NCBI GenBank assembly: GCA_002774185.1
Contig: PEZG01000003.1
Location: forward strand, 1-6,202
Origin: Candidatus Roizmanbacteria bacterium CG09_land_8_20_14_0_10_41_9
GTDB taxonomy: Bacteria > Patescibacteriota > Microgenomatia > UBA1406 > GWC2-37-13
Length of the DNA stretch: 6,202 bases
Direction of reading: 5' to 3'
Below, piece after piece: positions 1 through 6,202 of this stretch. The position numbers were made by a program, and so were the translations under genes. How positions within the stretch are numbered: position 1 is the first letter of the stretch; every line of letters starts with the position of its first letter. The notes beneath the pieces were generated by a model. It saw nothing but the letters and a program-made list of their open reading frames with translations. It was not told where the DNA came from and searched no databases.

Positions 1-1
1 C

Positions 2-1009
2 ACGACTGACCTCTCCTGTAAAGAAATCAACCATTTGATTGATTTAGCCCTAAAAATGAAACGGGGGGGGTATAAAAAGACGCTTTCGGGAAAATCGTTA
101 GTGATGTTGTTTTTCAATCCGTCGCTACGGACGAGAATTTCGTTCACGATGGCAATGGATAAATTGGGAGGGATTGCGATGGATTTCCCAGTTTCGGGTG
201 GGAAAAGCTATACGTTTGAATTCCAAAAAGGGGCCGTAATGGATAAAGGCACAATCGAACACGTAAAGGATGCGGCAAACGTACTATCTCGATACTGTAA
301 TGCTATCGCAATCAGAGCAAGCGAACTAATCACCTCTTCCGCAGAAAGCGTTACCGTACCGAGCTGGAAGGAATTAAAAAAGGATCCCGTCATGAGATCA
401 TTCATGGAATACAGTGACGTACCTGTGATTAATATGGAATCAAACGTCTACCATCCGTGTCAAGGACTGGGTGATGCGATGACGATAAAGGAAAAACTGG
501 GGAATCCAAAAGGAAAAAAATACAGTCTGATTTGGTCTTACCATCCAAAAGCATTACCTATGGCGACACCGAATTCTCAAATTCTTGGAGCGTGCGATTT
601 GGGGATGGATGTTGTCGTCGCCCATCCCCATGGGTGGGAATTGGATGGAGAGATTTTAAAGATTATGAAACAACGAGCGAGAGAATCCGGCGGTAGTTTT
701 ACCGTAACCCATTCACGGGAGGAAGCATACGAGGATGCGAATGTTATTTGTACCAAAAGCTGGGGCGCTCTTAAATCTTATGGGAATTGGGAGAAAGAGA
801 AGAAACTCCGGGAACAATTAAAACATTGGATTGTTGACAAGCAAAAAATGAAAAAGACACGTCAGGCTATTTTCATGCATTGTTTACCCGTGCGAAGAAA
901 TGTAGAGGTTACTGACGATGTCATAGACGGAAAGAATTCTGCAGTTGTCGATGAAGCAGAAAATCGTCTTTGGGCACAAATGGCGATCTTACAAAGTCTA
1001 ATAGCCTAA
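2..1009 (+). CDS. argF': N-acyl-L-ornithine carbamoyltransferase (acetyl- or succinyl-ornithine type), 5'-partial
   Basis: Transfers a carbamoyl group from carbamoyl phosphate to the delta-amine of an N-alpha-acylated ornithine, giving acyl-citrulline in cytosolic arginine synthesis. The frame is open from base 2 with no in-frame ATG before the family's conserved N-terminal helix. A start at the TTG at 35 would cut that helix, so the true start lies left of the window, about 8-10 codons away. Visible length is 335 residues, close to Xanthomonas AOTCase. Motifs: the carbamoyl-phosphate loop FFNPSLRTR (about nt 110-136), VMDKGTIEH (about 236-262), INMES and HPCQ (about 425-464), KSWGA (about 755-769), and HCLPVRRN (878-901). 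These match the acetyl/succinyl-ornithine enzymes; ordinary OTCase has an S-T-R-T-R loop. Three acyl-pocket positions differ from the characterised enzymes (see findings), so the acyl group is not assigned. argH follows after 7 nt and carAB supplies the carbamoyl donor. The family is secure; substrate is inferred. Confidence 0.9.
   Translation, partial: TTDLSCKEINHLIDLALKMKRGGYKKTLSGKSLVMLFFNPSLRTRISFTMAMDKLGGIAMDFPVSGGKSYTFEFQKGAVMDKGTIEHVKDAANVLSRYCNAIAIRASELITSSAESVTVPSWKELKKDPVMRSFMEYSDVPVINMESNVYHPCQGLGDAMTIKEKLGNPKGKKYSLIWSYHPKALPMATPNSQILGACDLGMDVVVAHPHGWELDGEILKIMKQRARESGGSFTVTHSREEAYEDANVICTKSWGALKSYGNWEKEKKLREQLKHWIVDKQKMKKTRQAIFMHCLPVRRNVEVTDDVIDGKNSAVVDEAENRLWAQMAILQSLIA
63..70 (+). 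repeat. G8 homopolymer tract inside argF'
   Basis: Eight consecutive G residues encode part of Arg-Gly-Gly (CGG GGG GGG) in the early coding region of the carbamoyltransferase, just before the conserved beta-strand leading to the carbamoyl-phosphate loop. The tract is in frame and the gene is intact as read. It is the only long G run in an otherwise moderately AT-rich window. Confidence 0.9.
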
Positions 1010-1019
1010 CAATCCTATG
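1007..1019 (+). other. argF'-argH junction, 7-nt spacer without Shine-Dalgarno
   Basis: The TAA stop of argF' at 1007-1009 is followed by seven bases and the ATG of argH at 1017-1019. No purine-rich Shine-Dalgarno core is seen in the 20 bases upstream, so argH is probably translated by coupling to argF' or by an SD-independent mechanism. There is no room for a promoter or terminator, which supports cotranscription. Confidence 0.75.
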
Positions 1020-2504
1020 AAACATTCTCTGGCGACCGCCAACTTTATCGTTTCTAAAGCTCAAATCTCCTTGGATAAAGAAATGGTCACATTTGACATC
1101 TGGGGAACGACAGCTCATGTACTGATGTTACATCATCAGAAAATAATTAATGCGGATAAAACAAAAAGAATTCTAAACGCGTTAATCGCGATAACGGACG
1201 ACGTTAAAAAAGGAGCGTTTGAGATTGATCCTGACAAGGGCGCTCAATTGACGCTTGAGTCAAAGATCATCGAAAAGGCGGGTAAGGAAGCCGGATATAG
1301 TGTTCATACGGGAAGAAGCAGAAATGATCAAATTATCCTGACAGAGATGCTCTACCTGCGCGAAGAAATCCTAAGTCTCTTGGAGAAAATAACACCGGTT
1401 GCTCAGACTTTACATATGTTGGCAGAAAAACATATGCATACTATCCTGCCCGGTTATACGCATATGCAGCCTGCAAAAGTAACTACGTTTGGTCAGTGGT
1501 GTCTTGCCTATCTGTATGGCTTCTTAAGAGCAATAGAAACGCTTAAATACTATTATGGCCTGTATGATATGAACCCTCTGGGTGCCTGCGAATCCTATGG
1601 TACCTCCTGGCCGATAAATAGAGAATACACGAGTAAACTCCTTGGTTTTTCCAACATATGGGAGATTCCACAAGATGTGGTATCATCCCGTGGATTTATA
1701 CAACTAGGATACTCAACTGGTTTAACTGAAATCTGTTTGGTTGCAAGTAAGCTCGCTACGGATCTCCTCCTTTTTAACACATTTGAATACAATATGGTTG
1801 AATTGGGAGATGAAGTGGCGCAACGCATGCATCCAATTACCGGCTCCTCTGTTATGGCTCAAAAGAAAAACCCGGATGCCCTGGAATTAATCCGTGCTAC
1901 AGCACCACAGGTGTCTGGTTTTACTTCCATACTGGCAAATATTCTCGATTCCCTTCCGATGGGTTATAACCGAGATTCCCGTGAAGTGAAGGAATACATT
2001 GGTCTAGGACTATCAAAAACAGAGTCAATGCTTAACGCACTCCATATAGTACTCACAACGATCAAATTGAATGAGAAGAGGATGAAAACGTTAGTCGAGA
2101 TGAATTATTGCCTGACTACGGATCTAGCCGATTATATTTCTCAAAAATCCGGAATCGGATACAGGATTATCTACAAAATTGTCGGCGAGGTAGTCGATGA
2201 GGCAATTAGTTGCGGAAAGCTATTAAAAGACATCACCCCAAAAGAAATCCTTGAGAAGGCAAAGAAACACCAAGTAAACTTATATTTAACGGACGAAGAA
2301 GTTAAACGGGTAATGGAACCCATCCGAGTGATTGAAGAACGGATGCACACAGGTGGAAGCAGTACCCGATCTATGAAAAAGTCTCTTAAAAATGCCAAAA
2401 AAGACATTGAAAATGTTATTAGTTGGGTTGAGGAACAATCACGGACTATTAAAGCAGCTCGGAAAAAGACACGTACGTTAGTTAATGCTTTAATAGGTAT
2501 ATGA
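1017..2504 (+). CDS. argH: Argininosuccinate lyase, divergent
   Basis: Cleaves argininosuccinate to arginine and fumarate, the last step of arginine synthesis; a homotetrameric cytosolic enzyme of the fumarase/aspartase superfamily. Length is 495 residues against the usual 455-470. Family motifs: HTGRSRNDQI at 97-106, PGYTHMQP at 145-152 with the conserved His149, and the superfamily signature GSSVMAQKKN at 276-285 containing the catalytic-loop serines, followed by PD. The substrate-loop region YNRDSREVKE is at 317-326. Near the C-terminus HTGGSS at 444-449 is the family's GG helix cap. The ATG at 1017 is chosen because family-like sequence begins by residue 10; the next ATG, residue 23, would remove it. 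Oddities: no WGGRF motif at the N-terminus, Ala281 where most ArgH proteins have Pro, Arg322 where Gln is usual, and a basic, probably helical tail of about 30 residues after 464. It overlaps carA by 4 nt. The role is assigned from fold motifs and context. Confidence 0.92.
   Translation: MKHSLATANFIVSKAQISLDKEMVTFDIWGTTAHVLMLHHQKIINADKTKRILNALIAITDDVKKGAFEIDPDKGAQLTLESKIIEKAGKEAGYSVHTGRSRNDQIILTEMLYLREEILSLLEKITPVAQTLHMLAEKHMHTILPGYTHMQPAKVTTFGQWCLAYLYGFLRAIETLKYYYGLYDMNPLGACESYGTSWPINREYTSKLLGFSNIWEIPQDVVSSRGFIQLGYSTGLTEICLVASKLATDLLLFNTFEYNMVELGDEVAQRMHPITGSSVMAQKKNPDALELIRATAPQVSGFTSILANILDSLPMGYNRDSREVKEYIGLGLSKTESMLNALHIVLTTIKLNEKRMKTLVEMNYCLTTDLADYISQKSGIGYRIIYKIVGEVVDEAISCGKLLKDITPKEILEKAKKHQVNLYLTDEEVKRVMEPIRVIEERMHTGGSSTRSMKKSLKNAKKDIENVISWVEEQSRTIKAARKKTRTLVNALIGI
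2501..2504 (+). other. argH-carA ATGA start/stop overlap
   Basis: The carA ATG (2501-2503) overlaps the argH TGA (2502-2504). The only purine patch upstream (AGG at 2495-2497) lies too close to the ATG for a normal Shine-Dalgarno, so termination-reinitiation coupling is the simplest reading. It would tie CarA output to ArgH translation. Confidence 0.85.
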
Positions 2505-3526
2505 AAAAGGCCATACTGATCTTGAATGACAATGTCGTGTTTCGAGGAAAAGGAATCGGCGCTATCGGTTCGTACTGGGGAGAGCTGGTGTTCAATACCG
2601 GTATGACGGGTTATATGGAAGCGCTCACTGACCCATCTTATGCAGGGCAGATACTGACATTTACCTATCCGTTAATTGGTAACTACGGCACAACATCCAA
2701 ATGGAGTGAGTCAAAAAAAATCCATCCCGTAAGCATTGTCGTTTCAGAGTTGTGTGAAAAACCTGTTCACAGAGAAAACACGGTTCCATTGGATACACTT
2801 TTAAAAACGCACCATGTCGGCGGGATCAGTGGGATTGACACACGGGCTTTGGTAAAAATCATTCGTCAAAAAGGAACCATGCCGGCAGTCCTTGCCGTGT
2901 ATGAGAACGATTATCCTGATCTTATAAAACAAGTCACGCGAAAAAATATCCAGATAATAAATCCTGACGGGAAAAAAACCGTAGCTCTGATTGATTACGG
3001 GCTCAAAAACAGCGTCGTAGAAGAATTAATAAAACGCGAGCTGAAAGTTATCATTTTCCCCGCAACAGTCTGTGCCGAAGAGATAATAAACTATCAGCCA
3101 AACGGCATCATCCTATCGAACGGTCCGGGAGACCCAAGGGCATCACCCTACATCCATAAAGCAGTAAAAAAAATGCTTGAAGCCAGCATTCCGATGTTGG
3201 GCATCTGTCTGGGCCATCAATTCCTGGCTTTAGCCACCGGGGGAAAAATCTATAAATTAAAGTTTGGGCACCGAGGCGTAAATCATCCCGTCATCGATTT
3301 AAAAACAAAAAAAGCCTATCTTACTTCCCAAAACCATACATATGCGGTGAGCGAGGAAAATCTATCGAAGGAATGGAGAATTCTATTTAAAAATCTTAAC
3401 GATCAGACCGTTGAAGGCCTCGCGCACAAAAAAAAAACTATCCTATCCGTCCAATTCCATCCCGAAGCTAATCCGGGCCCCCGGGATACGAGCTTCCTAT
3501 TTGATCGGTTCGTTTCACTGCTATGA
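2501..3526 (+). CDS. carA: Carbamoyl-phosphate synthase small (glutaminase) subunit
   Basis: Hydrolyses glutamine and passes ammonia through a tunnel to CarB; cytosolic. It has 341 residues, slightly shorter than the usual 350-385. The N-terminal CPSase small-chain domain carries FNTGMTGYMEALTDPSY at 31-47, TYPLIGNYG at 55-63 and GISGIDTRAL at 108-117. The C-terminal class I glutamine amidotransferase domain starts near 160, with SNGPGDP at 206-212, the nucleophile Cys236 in GICLGHQ (234-240), GHRGVNHPV at 256-264, SQNHTYAV at 276-283 and the catalytic His320 and Glu322 in QFHPEANPGP (318-327). The full Cys-His-Glu triad is present, so it should be active. The start is fixed by the ATGA overlap with argH and by the family N-terminus. 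It overlaps carB by 4 nt, suited to equal subunit synthesis. Position in an arginine operon suggests an arginine-dedicated synthetase, although it could also serve pyrimidines if it is the only copy. Several motifs look CAD-like (see findings). Confidence 0.96.
   Translation: MKKAILILNDNVVFRGKGIGAIGSYWGELVFNTGMTGYMEALTDPSYAGQILTFTYPLIGNYGTTSKWSESKKIHPVSIVVSELCEKPVHRENTVPLDTLLKTHHVGGISGIDTRALVKIIRQKGTMPAVLAVYENDYPDLIKQVTRKNIQIINPDGKKTVALIDYGLKNSVVEELIKRELKVIIFPATVCAEEIINYQPNGIILSNGPGDPRASPYIHKAVKKMLEASIPMLGICLGHQFLALATGGKIYKLKFGHRGVNHPVIDLKTKKAYLTSQNHTYAVSEENLSKEWRILFKNLNDQTVEGLAHKKKTILSVQFHPEANPGPRDTSFLFDRFVSLL
3428..3437 (+). repeat. A10 homopolymer tract inside carA
   Basis: Ten consecutive A residues encode Lys310-312 and the first base of Thr313, eight residues before the catalytic His320 of the glutaminase domain. 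One extra A would lead to a stop at a TAA soon after. Loss of one A would read past the carA stop and end at 3534-3536. Either change would lose His320 and Glu322. Confidence 0.9.
3523..3526 (+). other. carA-carB ATGA start/stop overlap
   Basis: The carB ATG (3523-3525) overlaps the carA TGA (3524-3526). No Shine-Dalgarno core is seen upstream, so translation is probably coupled, which fits a 1:1 heterodimer. Confidence 0.85.
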
Positions 3527-6202
3527 ACAATCCTAAGAAAGTTTTAATCATTGGTTCCGGACCCATTGTTATTGGACAGGCGGCTGAATTTGACTACTCA
3601 GGAACTCAAGCACTCCTTGCCTGTCGTGAGGAAGGGATTAAAACGATTGTGGTGAATTCAAATCCCGCTACGATCCAGACAGACCGTGAAATAGCCGACG
3701 TTATATACATTGAACCGCTTACTGTCCCTTTTTTGGAAAAGATCATCGCGAAAGAAAAACCGGATGGACTCATTGTTACGGTTGGCGGACAAACAGGGCT
3801 CAACTTAGCTACCGAACTGGATCGACACGGCATTTTAAAAAAATTCCATGTACGGGTTTTGGGAACTGACATCGAAGCAATTCGTTTAAGCGAAGATCGA
3901 GGTAAGTTTAGAAATCTCATGGAGAGTATTGGCCAACCCGTGCTTCCGAGTCAAGCAGTTACGAGTATCTCTGAAGGGTTGGATGCAGTTAAAACGTTGG
4001 GATTCCCCGTGCTCCTTCGGAGTGCATACAACCTTGGTGGTACCGGAAGTGGAATCGCTTATAACCATAAAGAACTCGTTGAAAAAATGGAACAGGGTTT
4101 AAGGACGAGCCTTTCTCACCAAGTGCTTATTGAGAAATCCGTGATCGGTTGGGGTGAATTTGAGTATGAGGTGATTAGAGATGATGCAGGAAATAAAATT
4201 ATTGTCTGTAATATGGAGAATATGGATCCTATGGGTGTTCACACAGGGGAATCCATCGTGGTTGCACCGAGCCAAACGCTATCTGATGATGATCACCAAA
4301 CGTTAAGGACTGCGGCTTTTGAAATCGTCAATGCATTACAAATCAAAGGCAGCTGTAACGTTCAGTTCGCTTTCAATGATAAAACTGGCGAGTACTATGT
4401 CATCGAAGTCAACCCACGCCTGTCAAGAAGTTCTGCTCTCGCTTCAAAAGCAACCGGGTATCCGATCGCTAAGGTAGCGACAAAAATTGCCCTAGGAAAG
4501 AAATTGCCTGAAATTGTTAACGATATCACAGGAAAAACTGCTTTTTTTGAACCTTCGTTAGATTATCTTGTAGTGAAAATCCCGCGATGGCCCTATGATA
4601 AATTCCCCACACTGGATAAAACCATCGGCGTTACTATGAAAAGTACCGGAGAAATCATGGCTATTGGACAAACATTTGAGGAAACCATGCTCAAAGCAAT
4701 CCAAAGTCTTGAATTCAAGGAAAATTTTTTTGAGATCCTACAAACGCTTAGCAAGAGAGAAATAATTGATCTATTGAAGGTTCCCAATATGCAACGGTTG
4801 CCAGCAGTTTTCTCCGCCTTTCATAAAAATATGACGGACGAAAAAATTTCGAATTTGACTCAGATCAACCCGTGGTTTATCGCAAAACTTAGAAATCTTT
4901 CCGAACATCGCGCGTCAATACGGTCGGACATCCGTGTCTTCAAGATGGTTGATACGTGTGCGGGTGAGTTTGAAGCGTTAACTCCCTATTTTTACTCTAC
5001 CCACGGGATAGAAAATGAAGCTCAACCGCTGCGCGGGCCAAAGGTGATCATCTTAGGCTCCGGACCGATCAGAATCGGTCAAGGAATCGAGTTTGATTAC
5101 CTCACGGTCCATGCAGTCAAAGCTCTTAAAGAGAAAGGGATCAAAGCGATCATCATCAATAATAATCCTGAAACTGTTTCAACGGATTACTCTATTTCCG
5201 ATCGGCTCTATTTCGAACCCTTAACTCCTGAGTTCGTATCAAAGGTTATTGACAACGAGAAAGACGGTTTATTGGGGATTATTCCTCAATTTGGTGGTCA
5301 AACGGCCATTAATCTTGTTGAATCGTTGGGTGCGAACGTAAAAATTTTAGGTACGGACATAGAAGCGATTAAAGATGCCGAAGACAGGAAAAAAACTGCA
5401 CACATCATTAGAGGATTGGGGCTGAATATGCCCAAGTGGCAGACTGCATCTACCAAAGAGGGGGTAATGCAGAAGGCGAACTCATTGAGATATCCTGTTT
5501 TAATAAGACCATCGTTTGTTCTGGGAGGGGAAGGGATGATTATTGCGAAAAATCAGGATGAATTGAAGCTACATGTGTCACGTCTCAGTAAGGACGTCTT
5601 CAAGAAACCTATTCTAATTGACAAGTTCCTTGAAGGCGCATTAGAGATAGACGTTGACTTTATCAGCGATGGTAAAAAAACGCTGAGCTTTATCCTTGAA
5701 CAGTTGGAACCGGCAGGAATCCATTCCGGCGATAGCAGCTGCATGTTTCCACCAAAAACCCTAACGATGAGACAACAAGAGAGAATAAGAGAAATAACAC
5801 ATACAATAAGTCGCGCGTTCAATATCGTTGGAATTGCCAATATTCAGTATGCGGTTAAGAATGATAAGATTTACGTTCTGGAGATCAACCCCCGCGCCTC
5901 ACGAACCGTCCCTTTTTTGAATAAATGTCTTGGAATCTCCTTGGCAAAATTAGCAACGGATGCCATGCTTGGGACGCCAATTCCAAACCTATCTCTTAAC
6001 CGGAATGGCTTTGTTGCTATAAAGTCACCGGTCTTTTCATTTGAGAAATTAGACGGGGTATCAAGAACTCTCGGCCCCCTAATGAAGAGTACCGGAGAAA
6101 AGATGAGTATCGGAAAGACATTGGAGGAAGCTATCCTAAAAATCGATACGACAGAACAATCTAGTAAAGAACTACAGGTTTATAGATTAGGATCAATGGG
6201 AG
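3523..6202 (+). CDS. carB: Carbamoyl-phosphate synthase large subunit, 3'-partial, with shortened central domain
   Basis: Makes carbamoyl phosphate from bicarbonate, ammonia delivered by CarA, and two ATP. I translated the frame: 893 codons are open with no stop, so the end lies beyond the window. The two homologous synthetase halves are visible. First half (carboxyphosphate site): GSGPIVIGQAAEFDYS at 11-26, ATP-site Arg126 and Arg166, GVHTGES at 238-244, and the metal/ATP residues Gln281, Glu295 and Asn297. Second half (carbamate kinase site): GSGPIRIGQGIEFDY from 512, Arg662 in RPSFVLGG, His734 in AGIHSGDS, and Gln775, Glu787 and Asn789. By offset from E. coli these match R129, R169, Q285, E299, N301, R715, Q829, E841 and N843, so both active sites look intact. 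The E. coli His781 position is Gln727. The central domain between the halves is about 43 residues short. The window stops near the start of the C-terminal MGS-like allosteric domain, so regulation by UMP, IMP or ornithine cannot be judged. Expected full length is about 1015-1020 residues. Confidence 0.95.
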   Translation, partial: MNNPKKVLIIGSGPIVIGQAAEFDYSGTQALLACREEGIKTIVVNSNPATIQTDREIADVIYIEPLTVPFLEKIIAKEKPDGLIVTVGGQTGLNLATELDRHGILKKFHVRVLGTDIEAIRLSEDRGKFRNLMESIGQPVLPSQAVTSISEGLDAVKTLGFPVLLRSAYNLGGTGSGIAYNHKELVEKMEQGLRTSLSHQVLIEKSVIGWGEFEYEVIRDDAGNKIIVCNMENMDPMGVHTGESIVVAPSQTLSDDDHQTLRTAAFEIVNALQIKGSCNVQFAFNDKTGEYYVIEVNPRLSRSSALASKATGYPIAKVATKIALGKKLPEIVNDITGKTAFFEPSLDYLVVKIPRWPYDKFPTLDKTIGVTMKSTGEIMAIGQTFEETMLKAIQSLEFKENFFEILQTLSKREIIDLLKVPNMQRLPAVFSAFHKNMTDEKISNLTQINPWFIAKLRNLSEHRASIRSDIRVFKMVDTCAGEFEALTPYFYSTHGIENEAQPLRGPKVIILGSGPIRIGQGIEFDYLTVHAVKALKEKGIKAIIINNNPETVSTDYSISDRLYFEPLTPEFVSKVIDNEKDGLLGIIPQFGGQTAINLVESLGANVKILGTDIEAIKDAEDRKKTAHIIRGLGLNMPKWQTASTKEGVMQKANSLRYPVLIRPSFVLGGEGMIIAKNQDELKLHVSRLSKDVFKKPILIDKFLEGALEIDVDFISDGKKTLSFILEQLEPAGIHSGDSSCMFPPKTLTMRQQERIREITHTISRAFNIVGIANIQYAVKNDKIYVLEINPRASRTVPFLNKCLGISLAKLATDAMLGTPIPNLSLNRNGFVAIKSPVFSFEKLDGVSRTLGPLMKSTGEKMSIGKTLEEAILKIDTTEQSSKELQVYRLGSMG

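Noticed and set aside
35..37. TTG as the true start of the carbamoyltransferase.
   Set aside because: The frame is open to base 2 and the upstream residues (TTDLSCKEINHL) align with the family's first helix, so the gene begins outside the window.
2..1009. Ordinary ornithine or aspartate carbamoyltransferase, or a YgeW-type knotted carbamoyltransferase.
   Set aside because: The FFNPSLRTR, VMD..T.EH, HPCQ, KSWGAL..GNW and HCLPVRRN set matches the acetyl/succinyl-ornithine enzymes much better than those families.
1008..3535. The shared 10-mer AACAATCCTA at 1008-1017 (just before argH) and 3526-3535 (just inside carB) as a possible regulatory element.
   Set aside because: One copy is upstream of its start and the other is inside the coding frame, so positions are not equivalent; chance is enough.
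4860..4960. The short CarB central domain as a frameshift or pseudogene.
   Set aside because: The frame continues unbroken for 893 codons with conserved motifs on both sides and both active sites complete, so decay is unlikely.
208..5840. Minus-strand open frames of about 60-104 codons at 208-405, 921-1118, 1595-1828, 2171-2407, 3606-3920, 3886-4068, 4593-4787 and 5553-5840.
   Set aside because: All lie opposite strongly conserved coding sequence, show no recognisable domain, and are expected shadows of the plus-strand genes.
4636..6100. Near-identical 19-mers at 4636-4654 and 6082-6100 (18 of 19 match), suggesting a recent repeat or recombination.
   Set aside because: Both encode the conserved MKSTGE segment in equivalent positions of the two CarB halves, so the ancient internal duplication plus similar codon choice explains it.

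Overview
The window holds four tightly packed plus-strand genes that form one arginine/carbamoyl-phosphate operon. In order they are an N-acyl-L-ornithine carbamoyltransferase (argF' type, first few codons cut off), argininosuccinate lyase (argH), and the small and large subunits of glutamine-dependent carbamoyl-phosphate synthetase (carA, carB; carB runs off the right edge). Essentially every base is coding. The only gap is 7 nt between argF' and argH; argH/carA and carA/carB overlap by ATGA. No promoter, terminator, RNA gene, mobile element or CRISPR array is visible, and the minus-strand reading frames are shadows of these genes.

The genes work as a module. CarA releases ammonia from glutamine, CarB turns ammonia, bicarbonate and two ATP into carbamoyl phosphate, and the ArgF'-type enzyme transfers the carbamoyl group to an N-acylated ornithine. 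After ArgG (not in the window), ArgH splits argininosuccinate into arginine and fumarate. Use of an acylated ornithine is the route known from Xanthomonas (acetyl) and Bacteroides (succinyl), not the common OTCase route.

Organism: a bacterium using TGA as a stop, so not a code-4 or code-25 lineage. It is moderately AT-rich and has no Shine-Dalgarno sequence before any of the three visible starts. The acylornithine enzyme and the missing Shine-Dalgarno sites would fit the Bacteroidota sphere or an uncultured lineage. The proteins are divergent enough that I do not assign a phylum.

Most worth a second look: (1) the carbamoyltransferase differs from both characterised subfamilies at the positions that set acyl-group specificity; (2) CarB lacks about 43 residues inside its central oligomerisation domain, with the frame intact; (3) ArgH lacks the usual N-terminal motif and has changes in its signature and substrate loops; (4) CarA and the first half of CarB carry motifs that look more like eukaryotic CAD-type synthetase than E. 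coli CarAB. I see no wholly new system, but it is an unusual version of a known pathway.
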